Of a stretch of DNA of 64,000 nt, positions 35,604-47,420 are shown piece by piece (positions within the stretch are counted from its first letter, which is position 1; each line of letters starts with the position of its first letter). The position numbers and the translations under genes were made by a program. The notes under the pieces were generated by a model. It was not told the DNA's origin, did no database searches, and worked only from the letters and a program-made list of their open reading frames with translations. Source of the stretch: Saksenaea vasiformis B4078 (lineage: Eukaryota; Mucoromycota; Mucoromycetes; Mucorales; Saksenaeaceae); NCBI GenBank assembly GCA_000697055.1, contig JNDT01002364.1, forward strand, positions 62,001-126,000, given 5' to 3'.

Positions 35604-37938
35604 CCGGTATTTACCAAAAACGGTAATTTCTATATATGGTAAGAACAAAGACAGGAACAACATTTAAGAAAAGAGTTGACAATTTGAAGTGAAAACTTTA
35701 GATCTTAAGTATTTTTCTTAACTATAATTATAGAAAACTATGTTAGTACTATTAATAACTTAATAAAGGTCTATTTAATAAAAGTTTTTTTTAAACGAAG
35801 TAATTCAAAGTAGTATATTTTAAAATTAAAGAGAAAAAAAATAATATTAGAAAAGTATCTGTAATAATATATAATATATTATTGACTTAAATTGCTATAC
35901 TGTGACATATATAAAAATAAGTATAAAAGTACTACAGTTAGTTCTAAAGAGTTTCTGAATCGTACAAACTCTTTTTATTATTAATTTCGCAAACTGCATC
36001 TCGAGAATTGCAATGACGTCATTAACATAATGAATGTAAAGCAATTACTATACAGTAATTATACTAACTCTTAATTACTTAAAATAAAAAGACGCTCATA
36101 TATTCATAGCGTCGAAGAGCAATATAGTTGTAACTGAAAATAATAAAAATCAGAAGTACCGCAACTATAGCGATTTACAGTGTTATGCTATATTTTTCAG
36201 TTGCTGTACATGGATAGTATTGTTTCGAGAGTTGTCGCAGCGTAAGCTGGATGACGGTGGTTGTTGGTAAAGGTATCAGTTGAGTAATGTTCATTGATAG
36301 AAAAGTTCGAAACTGAGTGAGCACCAGGTGCACATTTAAGTCAAACACCAAAACTTGGTTCAACGGTGTGATATAGGTATTGAAAAGGTTTGTAGAGAAA
36401 AATTGGAAAAAGAGAATCAGACAGATAAATCCTTTGAGACTTGTGTTATCTTCTTTATTGTATATTAATTGACCCAGCTTATATGTCTTTCTACTGGTTT
36501 CTCTACAATAATTGAAATAACAGTGATCAGCGGTGCATGTATGATAAGGAGTTCTGTTAAGATAAATTAACTGTCATGTTTCCTTAGGATGAGGGCAGGA
36601 CTGGCTGTTATTGTGATCTGATCGCTACGACTGCATATCCATGCATACTGATCTTGATGTTAAGGTAGAACTGAGATGCGATAACCCCTGCATAGTTATA
36701 TACAGCAGTGTACAGTGATTCCATGCGGAAGATATATCACAACAGATACTCCATATACCACAAGCAGTAAAGCTTAAAGAAGGAAAAAGAAAAGGTTAGG
36801 TAGAGTAACTGTTGTCGGTATCGACAATATCCAAAGAGATTTGGATAAAATAGAATATGATCGTTAGTAAGATCGTTGATATGGTTAACTTAGAATCGGT
36901 AAAGAGTTTCGTCAAAGATAAAAAGAGATAAAAAGACAGCGGAATTGTCGTCGCTCGTCAGACAGAGAGTAAAATAAAAAGAAAAGAAAAGAAAAGAAAA
37001 GGAATCAATGGATTCAGATTAGCGGTCGTTTCTTGAGAATAACCAACGGAGGCGAGCAATAAAAGGCGGTTTGAGAAATAAAAAAAACCTTTGGAAAAGA
37101 CCTTCGGAAAAGACCTTTCGAGATGGCTTGAGATAACCAAGAGAAGTTTGTGCCGTTATAACCTAATGGTTTATTCATTGAATTGAAAGGGTACTTAAAA
37201 ATAAATCGATAGAAAATAATTTCGCTAAGTGGATGAACATCTAGTCTGTCATGACTCTAATGGATAGTGACGGCAGGTAATTGGTTCAATCGTATGCGCT
37301 CTTGATCGTATGCACGTTGGGGTAATACCAGAGGCCATGTGCCGTTGTCAGAGTGGATGTCGGTTTGTATGGGATTTCGAGAGCCTAATGATAGCGACTA
37401 GAGGTTTCCACTAAAAGAATAAGAAAGAAAAGGAAAATAAAGCCGATGTCATTGAGAAAAATAAAAATAGCAGGCGAGATTGCCTGAGAATGAAAAATAG
37501 CACTCTGCAACGGCGTTGCTCGTTGCTATTCATGAAACATGCGAAGTTTTAAGATGGCAACGTAGAACTACTTGGGAATAACTTAATGCTTAAAACTCTA
37601 TATGAAAATACGATACTAAGAAGATCAAGTCGCTTCTTATTTTATGAATAATCTCGTATCCCATTACATAGCAGTTAAAATTCAACATATATAGATGGAG
37701 GCTTAAGTAATAAAAGAAAAAGAAAAAAGACGAAGAAAAATCTATGGACGTAGGCTTCGTAGTTCCTCGCAGATTGTTTGCTTTATACAACATGGGTGTT
37801 GTGTCCGGTTGCATTCCGCCTGAAAAATTTCATGTGTCCCCAACGACATTCCAAAACCAGTAACTGTCAGAGCAAATTGCCTAAACAGAGAGTGGCTTGA
37901 AACGAAAGCTGTTATTGTTCCAACTTTTCACCAGTACA
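35604..37938. other. AT-rich gene-free island
   Basis: About 2.3 kb, visibly richer in A and T than the flanks (35,690-36,100 most extreme), with no frame longer than about 75 codons and no recognisable protein. It includes a small hairpin with a GACGCT/AGCGTC stem near 36090-36113. A direct repeat 'ggaaaagacctt' occurs twice near 37093-37120, and a purine-rich run 'aaagaaaagaaaagaaaa' lies near 36980. The right end is the promoter of the zinc-finger gene. Confidence 0.5.
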
Positions 37939-39793
37939 ATGGCCGATGGAGAATGGCACACCGTTACTGGAAGGAATCCTCCACCTAATAATCACCGAAG
38001 AAAATCAAGACAGAAGAGCCTGGTTCCATCCGAAAAGTCCACAAAGGAACTGAAGCCGGCAACTAAGGCGAGCGTAAAGGAAACTGATTCGAAGCCAAAA
38101 ACCGCAGCAAATATACACCATGGAAATCCTTACCATTTCCCCGAAGACGATGACACAACAGAAGAAGAAGAGGAGGAAGACGATGGTTGTCCCGATCCGA
38201 TAGATCTGCCCGTCCCTCCGTACCATACCACCATCGTAGTAAACTGTCCATTTGACAACTGCCCATCGGTTGAACCTTTTCTCGACACTACCTCGCTTGT
38301 CAAACATCTTCGTCCCGTACATCATATTGCTTTTAAAAACTTTCATCACATGTATATGGCTTTGGATGCCTATCTTGGCAGGTGGGCCACAGAGCTCAAT
38401 CACAAGCCGGTGGAGGATTATGGTTATGAAGATACAGAAGAGAAAGAAGGTCAGTATCATGACAGAAGCAAAGACTATGAAATAAACAAAAGTGGACAGT
38501 GTACATCATTGATCCAGATCAGTGCGAGTTGGACAAGAAGATTCGAGACGATATGCAGAGAGAAAAATTGGTAAGCATAAATATTTACCTTTGTCCAGCA
38601 AACTAATTCGTCATCTGACTGCAGAATGAAGTGCTGAAGACACAGCAGGATGAACGTAATCACGATGCTAAATTACCAAGGAAGTGTCTGTTCTGTAAAA
38701 TTGTGAGTGAGAACAGGTGAGTTAGGTAATGTGCGAAGACAACAGCTAAAAGGGGCATTTTCTTCAATAGAACTGCTTTATTCAAGCATATGTTTTCTGA
38801 GCATAATTTCAACATTGGTTTACCAGACAATCTGGTGAACGTAAACGAATTCCTGGATCTGTTGGAGGCAAAGCTTACAAAGTAAGTGGATTCGTGCGTA
38901 CGTCGGTTAGAACATCCAGCTGATATCACCATTTGGAAAATAGACTCCAGTGCCTTTATTGCGAGAAAACATTTACTAGTCCAACCGTCTTGAGAAAACA
39001 TATGCGAAAAAAGAAACATTTCAAGATTGCTGCCAAAAATAGACAGTACGATCGTTTCTACGTGATTAACTACCTGGAGCCTGGAAAGAACTGGGAAAAC
39101 TTCGAGCATGATAATTATGAGAGCGACGAAGAACGACGTGACGAGTTAGGTCTTTATATGAAGATTGATCATTTATTAAAACGGATTACAGATCCTGGGC
39201 CGACTGGGAAGAAGTAGAATCTGAGCCTACAATGTGTCTGTTTGATGATCATGTTATGCCCTCTCCCAAGGAAGCACTTGATCATATGAAGGAGGAACAT
39301 GGATTTGATCTTTTGGCGATCCGGCAGGCAAAAGGTAAGAAAAACGTATAGCTCATCGCTGCTCTAACTGTCTGGTTAGGACTGGATTTCTACAAGGTGA
39401 TCGTCTTGATCAATTATATCCGTCACCAGTCGTCACTTTGCAAATGTTTCTCTTGCGGAGCATCTAGTGAAGGTCTTCCCCAACTGGCAGAGCATATGAA
39501 ACAGGACGGTTGCATCGTGAACTTTGTTAGTGATGATGCGGAATTCTGGAAGGATCCACGGTACGCATACACACTTATCATCTTCCAACGCTTATCGTTC
39601 GATTAGGTATCTGCTGCCGACATACGAAAACGACCCATTGTTGACAGGATTCGATAACGATGAAAGTGACGTTGAGGAAGAGCTCAAAATGTCGGATGAC
39701 GAAGCGAACAAGCGGTTTCTATCCATGGTGATTTCAACATCGCTTGAGAAGTCCGATGAGGCTACTGGTGGTGAGACCGAACATAAAAAATAA
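37939..39793 (+). CDS. C2H2 zinc-finger protein, ZNF277 family
   Basis: Eight exons: 37939-38449, 38500-38570, 38625-38716, 38771-38881, 38944-39144, 39192-39334, 39380-39560 and 39607-39793, for 498 aa. After a basic, then Glu/Asp-rich N-terminal region, atypical C2H2 fingers follow in the order seen in ZNF277. These are 'CPFDNCPSVEPF..LVKHL', 'CLFCKIVSENRTALFKHMFS' (followed by 'EHNFNIGLPDNLVNVNEFLD'), 'QCLYCEKTFTSPTVLRKHMR' and 'KCFSCGASSEGLPQLAEHM'. 'YDRFYVINYLEPGKNWE' and 'YLLPTYENDPLL' are also conserved family stretches. Animal ZNF277 has been linked to Polycomb complexes and ribosomal protein uS5; the fungal role is unknown. One donor (gttagg, 39145) is non-consensus. The gene converges on the syntaxin gene (71 bp between stops). 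Confidence 0.9.
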
Positions 39794-39864
39794 TAGAACA
39801 TGGTGTATTTTATTTATAGACGAGTGTGATGAAAAGGAAAGGAAGTAATGAAATAAGATTGTTA

Positions 39865-41025
39865 TTATTTGGCAAAAACGATGATCAAAGCCAGCACACA
39901 TGCGACTACAGTGACAATCAAAAGGAGGCAGCACTTGTTCTTTCTTGCGTTCTTCTGATGGCGATTTGCCACCGTGAGCTCGTCTGCTGCCTGCCGGGTA
40001 TTCTGGGCGATATTCAGGACATTTCCATAGATGCTCTCTTCAATACACGTTAACCTCATGCTCCGCCCAACGCTCAACCATGTCTACTTACGGATGCCAC
40101 TTTCTTGTTCGTTTACAAGCATACCAAGATCGCGGAAAATCTCATTTAATTCTGTGATTCCCTGTTCTATGCCCTGGATCTCCCCCTCTCGTTCTGAAAT
40201 GAGGACTTCATTGTACTCGATCTCGTTATCCAGTGCCTGAATCTGGAGTCGTCTCTGCGAATCATCGCCAGCCAACATATGCTGTTGTTCTGCTTCTTCT
40301 TCATCAGCACTATGGTAAATAATGTTTAGATTTTTTTTTTCTCATGGGTTACGTGATACACATACGCTACTTGTGATTGAAGCAACGCGGTAGTTGCTTT
40401 TGCCTTATCAACATATTCGCGCTGCTTGCTAGCAGATATCCTCTGGACTTTTTGAAAGTCGGCCAAGACTTTCTGAAAATCTTTGGACAGCTTTTGTTGT
40501 TCGAGTTTGCGTTGTCGCTGTGCAACGTGTGAGAAAAACATCCGTTGTTACATCATAGGCGCCTACTTACTCCCTTTCGGCTGTCGGTAGACTGATATTG
40601 TGCCAAACTTTTGATATCGTTTGTGGAATCTTTGATAAGGTCCCGAGTTGCCTCAGTCACATCATGTCTACGGCACGAAAGAAAGAAAAAGTAATAATCA
40701 TTAGTATGCAGGCTGTATGTGACGAGGTCTACTTGCAATTTATTGCGAACATCTGCTGTATCTTTTGGGCCACCAAGAAATCCAACCAAACGTTCAATAC
40801 TTGAAATATTTCCGTTGATATGAAAGACTTGCTGGGAGATTCGCTGCGTGATATTCTTGTACTCCCGGTCGTCGTCATCTTCATGCCAAGAAATGTGAGG
40901 ACATTGACTCTAGTTATTACCGCTTTTTCTTTCCGTTTACCTATGACAGAACCTCCTGCGCCTCCTTGGCGGTTATTCCTCGGCGACGGCGAGCCAAAGC
41001 CTTGTTCCAAATCGCTGAATGACAT
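39865..41025 (-). CDS. PEP12: Endosomal Qa-SNARE, syntaxin of the Pep12/syntaxin-7 type
   Basis: A membrane-fusion t-SNARE of endosome/prevacuolar trafficking. Exons 41025-40941, 40878-40737, 40667-40571, 40517-40366, 40309-40092 and 40037-39865 give 288 aa. Order: N-terminal 'MSFSDLEQGFGSP'; Habc helices with 'ITQRISQQVFHINGNISSIE' and 'RLVGFLGGPKDTADVRNKL'; the SNARE motif 'EYNEVLISEREGEIQGIEQG' through 'LGMLVNEQESGI', with the zero-layer glutamine in NEQ; and a C-terminal anchor 'CCLLLIVTVVACVLALIIVF' preceded by Lys/Arg. The second intron uses a GC donor, which restores the conserved 'NKLHDVTEATRDL' join. Start codons of this gene and RPF1 lie 174 bp apart, divergently. Confidence 0.93.
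40668..40736 (-). other. GC-AG intron in the syntaxin gene
   Basis: The donor reads GCAAGT and the acceptor CCGTAG on the minus strand. Using the nearby GT (CAA|GTAGAC) instead would leave the next exon out of phase with an immediate stop. The GC donor keeps the phase and gives the expected syntaxin sequence. Confidence 0.75.
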
Positions 41026-41199
41026 TACGAGACGAGGAAAAACTGAACAACGGAACGGAAAAGATAAAAACTCAGCTCATCAGCTGCTGCCGCCCCGTCG
41101 CATTCCTGACCCTGTGTGACTTTTTATCGCTGGAAGACGGCGCTTCTGTGGCGTTGTTTTTTGCGTACTCTTTTTTTTATCCCCCTCATTGTCAAAACC

Positions 41200-42375
41200 A
41201 TGGTACCACCTATTCGACCTTCCGAATTAAAGAACAAGCACAAACGCGAGAGACTGTATCAGAAACAGAAACTCGAAAAAGCGAAGCTAAAAGCACAGCG
41301 GAGGAAACAACTTGCCAAGGAAGAGGAGAAGAACCCAGAGCTCAAAGAGGTACAACTCCCGATCGATCCATTGAATATCAGTCACTGATTTCGTTGATTA
41401 CAGAAACGCTTGAAAGAAAATGTGCCAAAAACGCTCGAAAATACCCGAGAACAGGACGAGACCATGGTCGAGAATGACGATGAAGTCGCTCAGGACGAGG
41501 CTGTGGATGAGTTAGCAAGCTATTTTACTGGAAAAACACCAAAAGTATTAGTTACCACAAGCAAATGCTGTACTCCGGTATGTGGATAAATGGCAGAGCA
41601 TGTACAATGGACTTACTGTTCGCTAGATTACCTACGACTTTTGCGCAGAGCTGGTGTCTATATTTCCGAACGCTCAATTCGCCAAACGCGGGCCAAAGCA
41701 TGAGTTGAGACAAATCATTGAGATTGCAAAGAACAAAGAATTCACGGATTTGCTTATTGTGAACGAGGATCGGAAAACGCCGAGTAAGTGTCATATGGAT
41801 CACCACTCTTTTATATTAAACGAGACGCCGCCGGCAGATGCGATTACTCTGATCCACTTGCCGGATGGTCCCACAGCATACTTCAAATTAACAAGCTTTG
41901 TACCATCTAAAAAACTGCCTGTAAGTTGTAAAAGGAGAGAGAGAAAAGATAGACAGCAAGCTCACAGTGTTTTCTTGTAGGGACGCGGTTGCACCACTGC
42001 ACACAACCCAGAGATTATTTTAAATAACTTTAATACAAGACTAGGCCACACCGTTGGCAGAATGTTCCAAGCTTTATTTCCTCAAGTTCCAGAGTTCCAA
42101 GGCAGACAAGTTGTGACGTTCCATAACCAGCGTGATTTCATCTTCGTCAGGCGTCACCGTATGTTTCTTTTTATTATAATGCTTTATGCCGACTCACAAT
42201 CTCTATTACAGGATACATTTTCAGAGACACAGAGAAAGTTGGTCTACAAGAGCTAGGACCGAAATTCACGTTAAAACTTCGATGGCTACAGAAGGGAACG
42301 TATAAAAGGGATGGAGAGTACGAATGGATGTTCAAGCCAGAGATGGAGACCAGCCGCAAACGATTTTTCTTGTAG
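41200..42375 (+). CDS. RPF1: Ribosome production factor 1 (Brix-domain protein Rpf1)
   Basis: A nucleolar factor for 60S assembly and 27S pre-rRNA processing. Exons 41200-41349, 41404-41577, 41627-41783, 41838-41920, 41981-42158 and 42212-42375 give 301 aa. A Lys/Arg/Glu-rich N-terminal coil ([20 protein letters not shown]) precedes the Brix domain. Visible Brix stretches are '[20 protein letters not shown]', '[20 protein letters not shown]', '[20 protein letters not shown]' and '[20 protein letters not shown]'; it closes with '[20 protein letters not shown]'. The ATG at 41200 was chosen because it starts the conserved '[19 protein letters not shown]'. It converges on the Rab prenyltransferase gene, with 69 bp between stops. 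Confidence 0.95.
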
Positions 42376-42444
42376 AATGTTCATGTATATTTTATTTAAT
42401 TTTTTTCTTTATCATCAGCATTTCAACACGATCAAGCATAATTT

Positions 42445-43589
42445 CTATGCATGGTACCTCGACGTCAACCCTAAGCGTTCAATAACATGTTTTGGCATAC
42501 AGTACACTGGATCTACGGCTTTGAGGTTTGGATAACCTAACAAAGAAAGACCCGCTACACCGAAAAGTGTATGAAAAACATCTACCATGTCTCCTGGCCG
42601 ATCAGCTATTCCACCTTGCTCTGGATCCTAAAAGAAACTGTTACTTCTCCTACTATTATTCTCGGTTCGCCTTTGCTACCTGCGCAGAGAGTATGAAGGA
42701 GGTTAACTTGTCTTTATCTATCCAATGAACTCGACCAAGAATGGATAGAGCAGAAAGGACCCACCACGAATAACATACCTACGAGAGACAAAAGGGTTAG
42801 GTGAAAAGGGTGATAAAAAATTGGACTAAAGTAGTTACGTCTTCGAGTTTCTCTGGCCGTCCATTCAGACCGCCGTTTGGAAGCTGCCGTTCACATAGCC
42901 ACCAACAAAGCAGATCCGTGTCGACGTGATGAAGTGCGTCGGCAATCGCCAGTGCAGCCACGCAACAAAAGATCTGACCTGAGTGGGATTCACTTCCTGG
43001 CTGGCTTCCGAAACCACCATCATAATTCTTACACGCCAAAATCCATTCCACTGCCTTGTCCATGTTAATAGCATCGAGACGTTTCAAAAGTGACAGGGCT
43101 GACAAGGCAATATAAGAGAAACGCGTGTCGACTTCTCCCCAATCATCGCCGCGAAACGAACCATCCTCGTTCTGCTTGCTGGAAATGTCTATGAGAAGCT
43201 TTAGTACTACTATCAGAACCCAGAATAGGGTTGCTATTCAACTAACACTGTACGGTCTTTTCTGTATCAATGGTATCCAGAGCATCCAGCATAACTAGTA
43301 TTTGAATGGCTGAGAGTGTATAGATCATATGGGGATCGTGGTGGGTATGTCCTCCAAAGCCGCCATTGTCATGTTGAAGACTACTCACGTAGGCAATAAC
43401 TTCCTCTCTGGGCAAAGCATCAATATTGTCCATCAGGTCCAACGCGGTGAGGCCCCAGTAGATGCCGTTCAAACGTAGATGTTCTGTCAGCCAATATTCG
43501 AGATCTTCTTTTCTCTTATCCAGCGACTGAATATACTTGACATGGAGAGAAACAAGTAGCTCTGTAGGAACGGGCTCAGGTGATGCCAT
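42445..43589 (-). CDS. BET2: Rab geranylgeranyltransferase (type II) beta subunit
   Basis: The catalytic subunit that adds geranylgeranyl groups to Rab GTPases with the alpha subunit and REP. Exons 43589-43247, 43188-42839, 42778-42680 and 42627-42445 give 324 aa, the usual length. Prenyltransferase alpha-alpha barrel repeats are clear: '[15 protein letters not shown]', '[20 protein letters not shown]', '[20 protein letters not shown]', '[20 protein letters not shown]' and '[20 protein letters not shown]'. Zn-ligand positions fit: D and C in 'GEVDTR'/'DVCYSWW' and H in 'DVFHTLFG'. The barrel ends '[18 protein letters not shown]'. An ATG 63 nt upstream is in frame but the conserved part starts here. 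Its start lies only 68 bp from that of the LARP7-like gene. Confidence 0.96.
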
Positions 43590-43657
43590 GGAGGAAAGGG
43601 TGAAAAGACGTGTGTCGCTTTGAGCAGTCACCACGGTAGCCTTTCCACACACTGAAC

Positions 43658-45138
43658 ATGCAAGCGAACGACGATGCAGATAGGAAGCGAAAGATCGCGA
43701 ACATCCTCGAAACTTATTTCAGTGATGCCAACCTTCGATGGGATAAATTAATGCAAAGTAAAATTAACAAAGATCCCAATGGCTGTAAGTTTCGATGAGA
43801 TCGCGATTTAGCGCTTTTGATCACTCATACCATTGCAAGTTGTCTCTTTCAGCGCCCTGAAGGTGCTTTCACGCTTCAAAGCTATACAGGCACAGGAAAA
43901 CGAGATAAAAGAGGCTGCGGAAGCATACTCGTTATCAAAGCTACAGGCAAGCTTTTCTTCGCTTCTTCTTCTACATGCCGTTGACGTAAAACCGATTTTG
44001 TAGCTCAGTGACACTGGTGTCGCGCGTATCAAACCATTCATTCTGTCCAAGAAAGAAGAGCTGGAGGCTTGGTCGATCTATGTGGTAAACGAAGTGTTAG
44101 TGGCCTATCAATCGATCTCTCATGCAGATAACATACATAGGAAGGATTGGAGAAACCGTATCATACCGAGAAAGCCATAAAGGAATTGTTTGAACGTCTC
44201 ATAGGACGTGTAGCTTTTGTGCGGATACCTGCTGATCGAAATGGAAAAGCTCGATTTTTTGGCTATTGCTTTGTAGAGTTCGACGATAAAAGCAATGTAG
44301 AAAAGGCCGTAGAGTTATTGAATCGATACAACAACACGGAGGATACGGCTGAGGATACAGCTGAGGATACCGGAGATGCTGGAAAGGAAGCCGGTGCTCT
44401 TAAGCTGCGAGTAATGACCAAGTAAGGAAAAGTTCAGCAAGGACTGCTACGCCCACTGCTAACATGCTGCGTCAGAGCTGAATGGAACCGGTATAAAGGT
44501 CAGTATCTTAGTCATCAAAGTGCATGCAAGGACAAAATCCGTCAACTGTGGGCGGAACATCAAGAAAAAGAAGAGAGCGAACAACCTCCTCCTAAAAAGC
44601 AGAAGACCACCAGCGAGCCGGCGAAATCAAAGACAGAAGAGGCCGATTACCCGAGAGGCGTTATCGCTTTGGTCACAAACATCCACCCAAAAAGCTCAAA
44701 GACAGTTATTAAGGTGTGTTGAAGTCCTATCGTAATCTATTTACTTACAGCTCGGGGGTCGTGTATCATAGCAATTGCTCGAGACTTCCGGCGTAAGCAT
44801 TGCATTTGTCAATCGTAAGCGGGGCCTAGATTCGGTATACGTTATGCGAGTGTTTATTTGAATCACGTACTGATGTATCATTAGTGCCACGTCCGTGTAT
44901 CAACCCCAGAAGACGGACAAAATGTCGTGAAGCATTTTGAAACGAATAAGGTTGTCCAGGACGATGCAAACGATGCGAAGGGACGGAGCTCAAGTGACGC
45001 TGGTTACGAGAAGCCAGTGACAGTAAGGTTATTAACAGGTAAGCAGATATTCAGACAGGCATTCTCTGACATGAACGTTTAGGTCGAGAAGAAGAAATCT
45101 ATTGGGAAAATGATAAAGCCGGTCAAACGAAATCTTAA
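43658..45138 (+). CDS. La-related protein of the LARP7 type (La motif, RRM1, C-terminal xRRM)
   Basis: A nuclear RNA-binding protein predicted to cap the 3' U-tail of Pol III or telomerase-type RNAs. Eight exons: 43658-43784, 43840-43946, 44004-44084, 44141-44421, 44476-44713, 44772-44834, 44885-45038 and 45083-45138, for 368 aa. La motif: 'ETYFSDANLRWDKLMQSKIN' and 'VSFSALKVLSRFKAI'. RRM1: 'SIYVEGLEKPYHTEKAIKEL' and 'RFFGYCFVEFDD'. A charged linker 'QPPPKKQKTTSEPAKSKTEE' leads to a second, La/LARP7-type RRM: 'GVIALVTNIHPKSSKTVIKQ', 'SVSIAFVNRKRGLDSCHVRV' style and 'REEEIYWEN'. The split 'ALVTNI..S..V....KRGLDS' is closer to LARP7/Pof8 than to genuine La. The acidic insert 'EDTAEDTAEDT' is a tandem in-frame repeat. 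The second intron has a GC donor. Confidence 0.85.
43947..44003 (+). other. GC-AG intron in the LARP7-like gene
   Basis: CAG|GCAAGC is the donor and 'ttttgtag' the acceptor, 57 nt. Phase is 0 on both sides and the protein joins as 'KLQLSDTGVARIKPF'. No GT donor gives an open join here. Confidence 0.75.
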
Positions 45139-45407
45139 CGGATGTTCGTTCTTTAGAGAGACAATATTCTATTGTTAGCGTAACAATCGCTCCAAAAAAA
45201 AACTAATACATACACTCCTCCATGCAAATTACAAACGGAATTTACTCATAAGATGAATGCAGCCCTGTTCGTAATACCGAAAGTTTGCAGCACTTGCTGC
45301 ACATGAAATTTCCTTCTGTACAATGTTTATTTTTTTTTAAAAAAACATTAGCGGCGTTGTGGTGGATCGTATGAGATAATGCTTGAGTGCGATATGTTAA
45401 TCTATGT

Positions 45408-47420
45408 TCAGTCTTCATCCCAATGGCCTTGCTTCTTGGGTGGTTTAGGTCCGCCAGCGGGTTTGGACATAATGATCTGATAATCAACCCGTCAGTGTCT
45501 CATGCATCTCAATGTTTAACAAAATTTACCTGGTCCACTCTAAGCACAGTTATCGCTGTATCAGCAGCCAACTTCAAAGCCCAGTATTTGGCAGCCATGA
45601 TATCAAAAATGCCAGCCTTGACAGCGTCCATTGTTCCATCGTTATCATTCTAGTGATGAGAGAGTAAATAAAATAGCAGAAATGGATATTCTATCTTACC
45701 TCGATATCCACACCCACGTGCGCGCCAGCTTCACCTTCCTCCTGGTAGTGTGCGGCGTATAAACGCGACAAGACGGCCGTGGCATCCATACCAGCATTTT
45801 CGCACAGAGTACGTGGGAAAATTTCTAGCGCTTCAGCGAATTTCTTGATGGCATGCTGATTGAGACCAGGAGTCTTGGAAGCATCGAGCTGCAGACGCTT
45901 GTTCAATTCCATTTCAACTGCACCAGCACCAGCCAACAAACGGTCATCACGGGTTACTGCCTTGATCACATTAACGCCATCATCAATTGCACGTTCGATA
46001 TCATCCATATGGTTCTGTGTCGCACCACGGATCACAATGGTGGTCGTGCGGGAAGTCTCTGCGGCTTCCTGACGGAACACCGTAACACGGTCACTGCCGA
46101 TCTCAACTGTTTCAACAATGTCACAGAATCCCATTTCTTCGGCCATTGGTGCCCCCAATCGTGCGAGAGCTGTGGCACCAACCACACGGCAGAGACGGCG
46201 GATATCGAATTTGGAAAGGACCTTGACCGCCATGATGTTAAAGCGGTTCAAGTAATGCAATGCGAGTTCACCAATACCAGCGCCTGTCACGACAACTTTG
46301 ACGCCTGCGTCGGCAAGCTCTTGGAAGATCTAGAAGAATTGAATTTGTCAGGAGCGCTGCCTTTAATCATCACAGCAAAACATACCTTTTCAATATGCTT
46401 TTCTTCATCCTTGCTGAAGTTTAACATCTCTTGTGCATTATGGATCAGAACAGTTCCTTTTGTTTCTGTCTGCGCAATATCCAAAGGACAAGTGAAAATG
46501 GCAATCTTGGCCTTGGTAGCATGTTGGATGACGCCTGTTCGTCTTGTGAGTCTTCACACTGTACTAAACTACCAAATGGGTTCATACCTTCGGGTTCACG
46601 ACCGAAGACCATGCCTCTAACCACGGAGGATTCATGAACACTAGATCCCATGACCTTGACCACACGAATGTTATCCACATTAAAGTCTCTTGGGTTCTTG
46701 GGCATAACGTTCAGCGCAGCTTCCGCGACAAGGTTGGACAAAAGCTCCTCGTAGCCGTTCTGTTTCGACGACACAGCGCCTTTAACCACCTTTAACAGGT
46801 CGTCACGGGAAGTCAGCGATCCAGCTTTCTGCACCGTGAGTTCTAACAGCGAGTTAATTGTCAAATCCTACGCGTCATTCTTATTGATAATTACCTTCCA
46901 AGATGCTCAGAGCACGGTCGCGAGCAAGTTCATAACCTTGAACGATCTCAGAAGGATGAAGACCAAGCCTCAAAAGATGTTCTGCCTTTTGCAACAATTC
47001 GCCAGCCATGATCATCACAAAGTTGGTATTATCACCAACTTCAGATTCTTGTTGCTGTGAAGCCATCACCAAAAGTTTGGCTGCAGGATGGACAACATCA
47101 AGTTCTCGAATAATGGTAGCGGCGTCGTTGGTGACGAATAGCTTTTCGAGATGATTGATGATCATCTTATTGCGTCCTAATCATCGCATACATTAATATT
47201 TCATCAGGATAATACAACGCAATTACCATTAGGACCCATAGATGTGCGCACCACCTCAGAGAGCTCGTGGGTTGCCTCGATGTTGCGCAAGACAGCCTCA
47301 TCGACGCCTTGTTGAAACTATTGATCCAGTTTGTAAAAATAGACAACATAAACACGGTATTACTTTATAGCCTTCTTTAAATAGCTGAGGAAGCGTGCTC
47401 TTGGGAATACGTAAAGCCAT
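45408..47420 (-). CDS. CCT8: T-complex chaperonin CCT subunit theta
   Basis: One of eight subunits of the cytosolic TRiC/CCT chaperonin that folds actin and tubulin. Eight exons: 47420-47364, 47317-47227, 47176-46895, 46842-46588, 46534-46386, 46329-45700, 45649-45530 and 45476-45408, for 550 aa. Motifs: 'TSMGPNGRNKMIINHLEKLF' and 'VTNDAATIIRELDVVHPAAK' (ATP site), 'FNVDNIRVVKVMGSS', 'TETKGTVLIHNAQEMLNFSK' (theta-type) and 'LLAGAGAVEMELNKRL'. The C-terminus is 'KPAGGPKPPKKQGHWDED'. The fourth exon was placed after 'gttag' (52-nt intron) because the nearer acceptor would leave a 27-nt intron out of phase and spoil the alignment 'ALSILEELTVQKAGSL'. All eight introns are 46-56 nt. Confidence 0.96.

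Noticed and set aside
34500..37938. Possible mitochondrial DNA insertion or centromere
   Set aside because: It is AT-rich, but no mitochondrial gene or large repeat array is present and 2-3 kb is small for a centromere. Kept only as an unexplained AT-rich island.
40668..40732. GT donor (GTAGAC) for the second syntaxin intron
   Set aside because: It joins out of phase with an immediate stop. The GC donor four bases upstream gives the conserved Habc sequence.
45853..46620. 255-codon plus-strand frame opposite CCT8
   Set aside because: A shadow of the CCT theta coding exons; it crosses their introns and has no family similarity.
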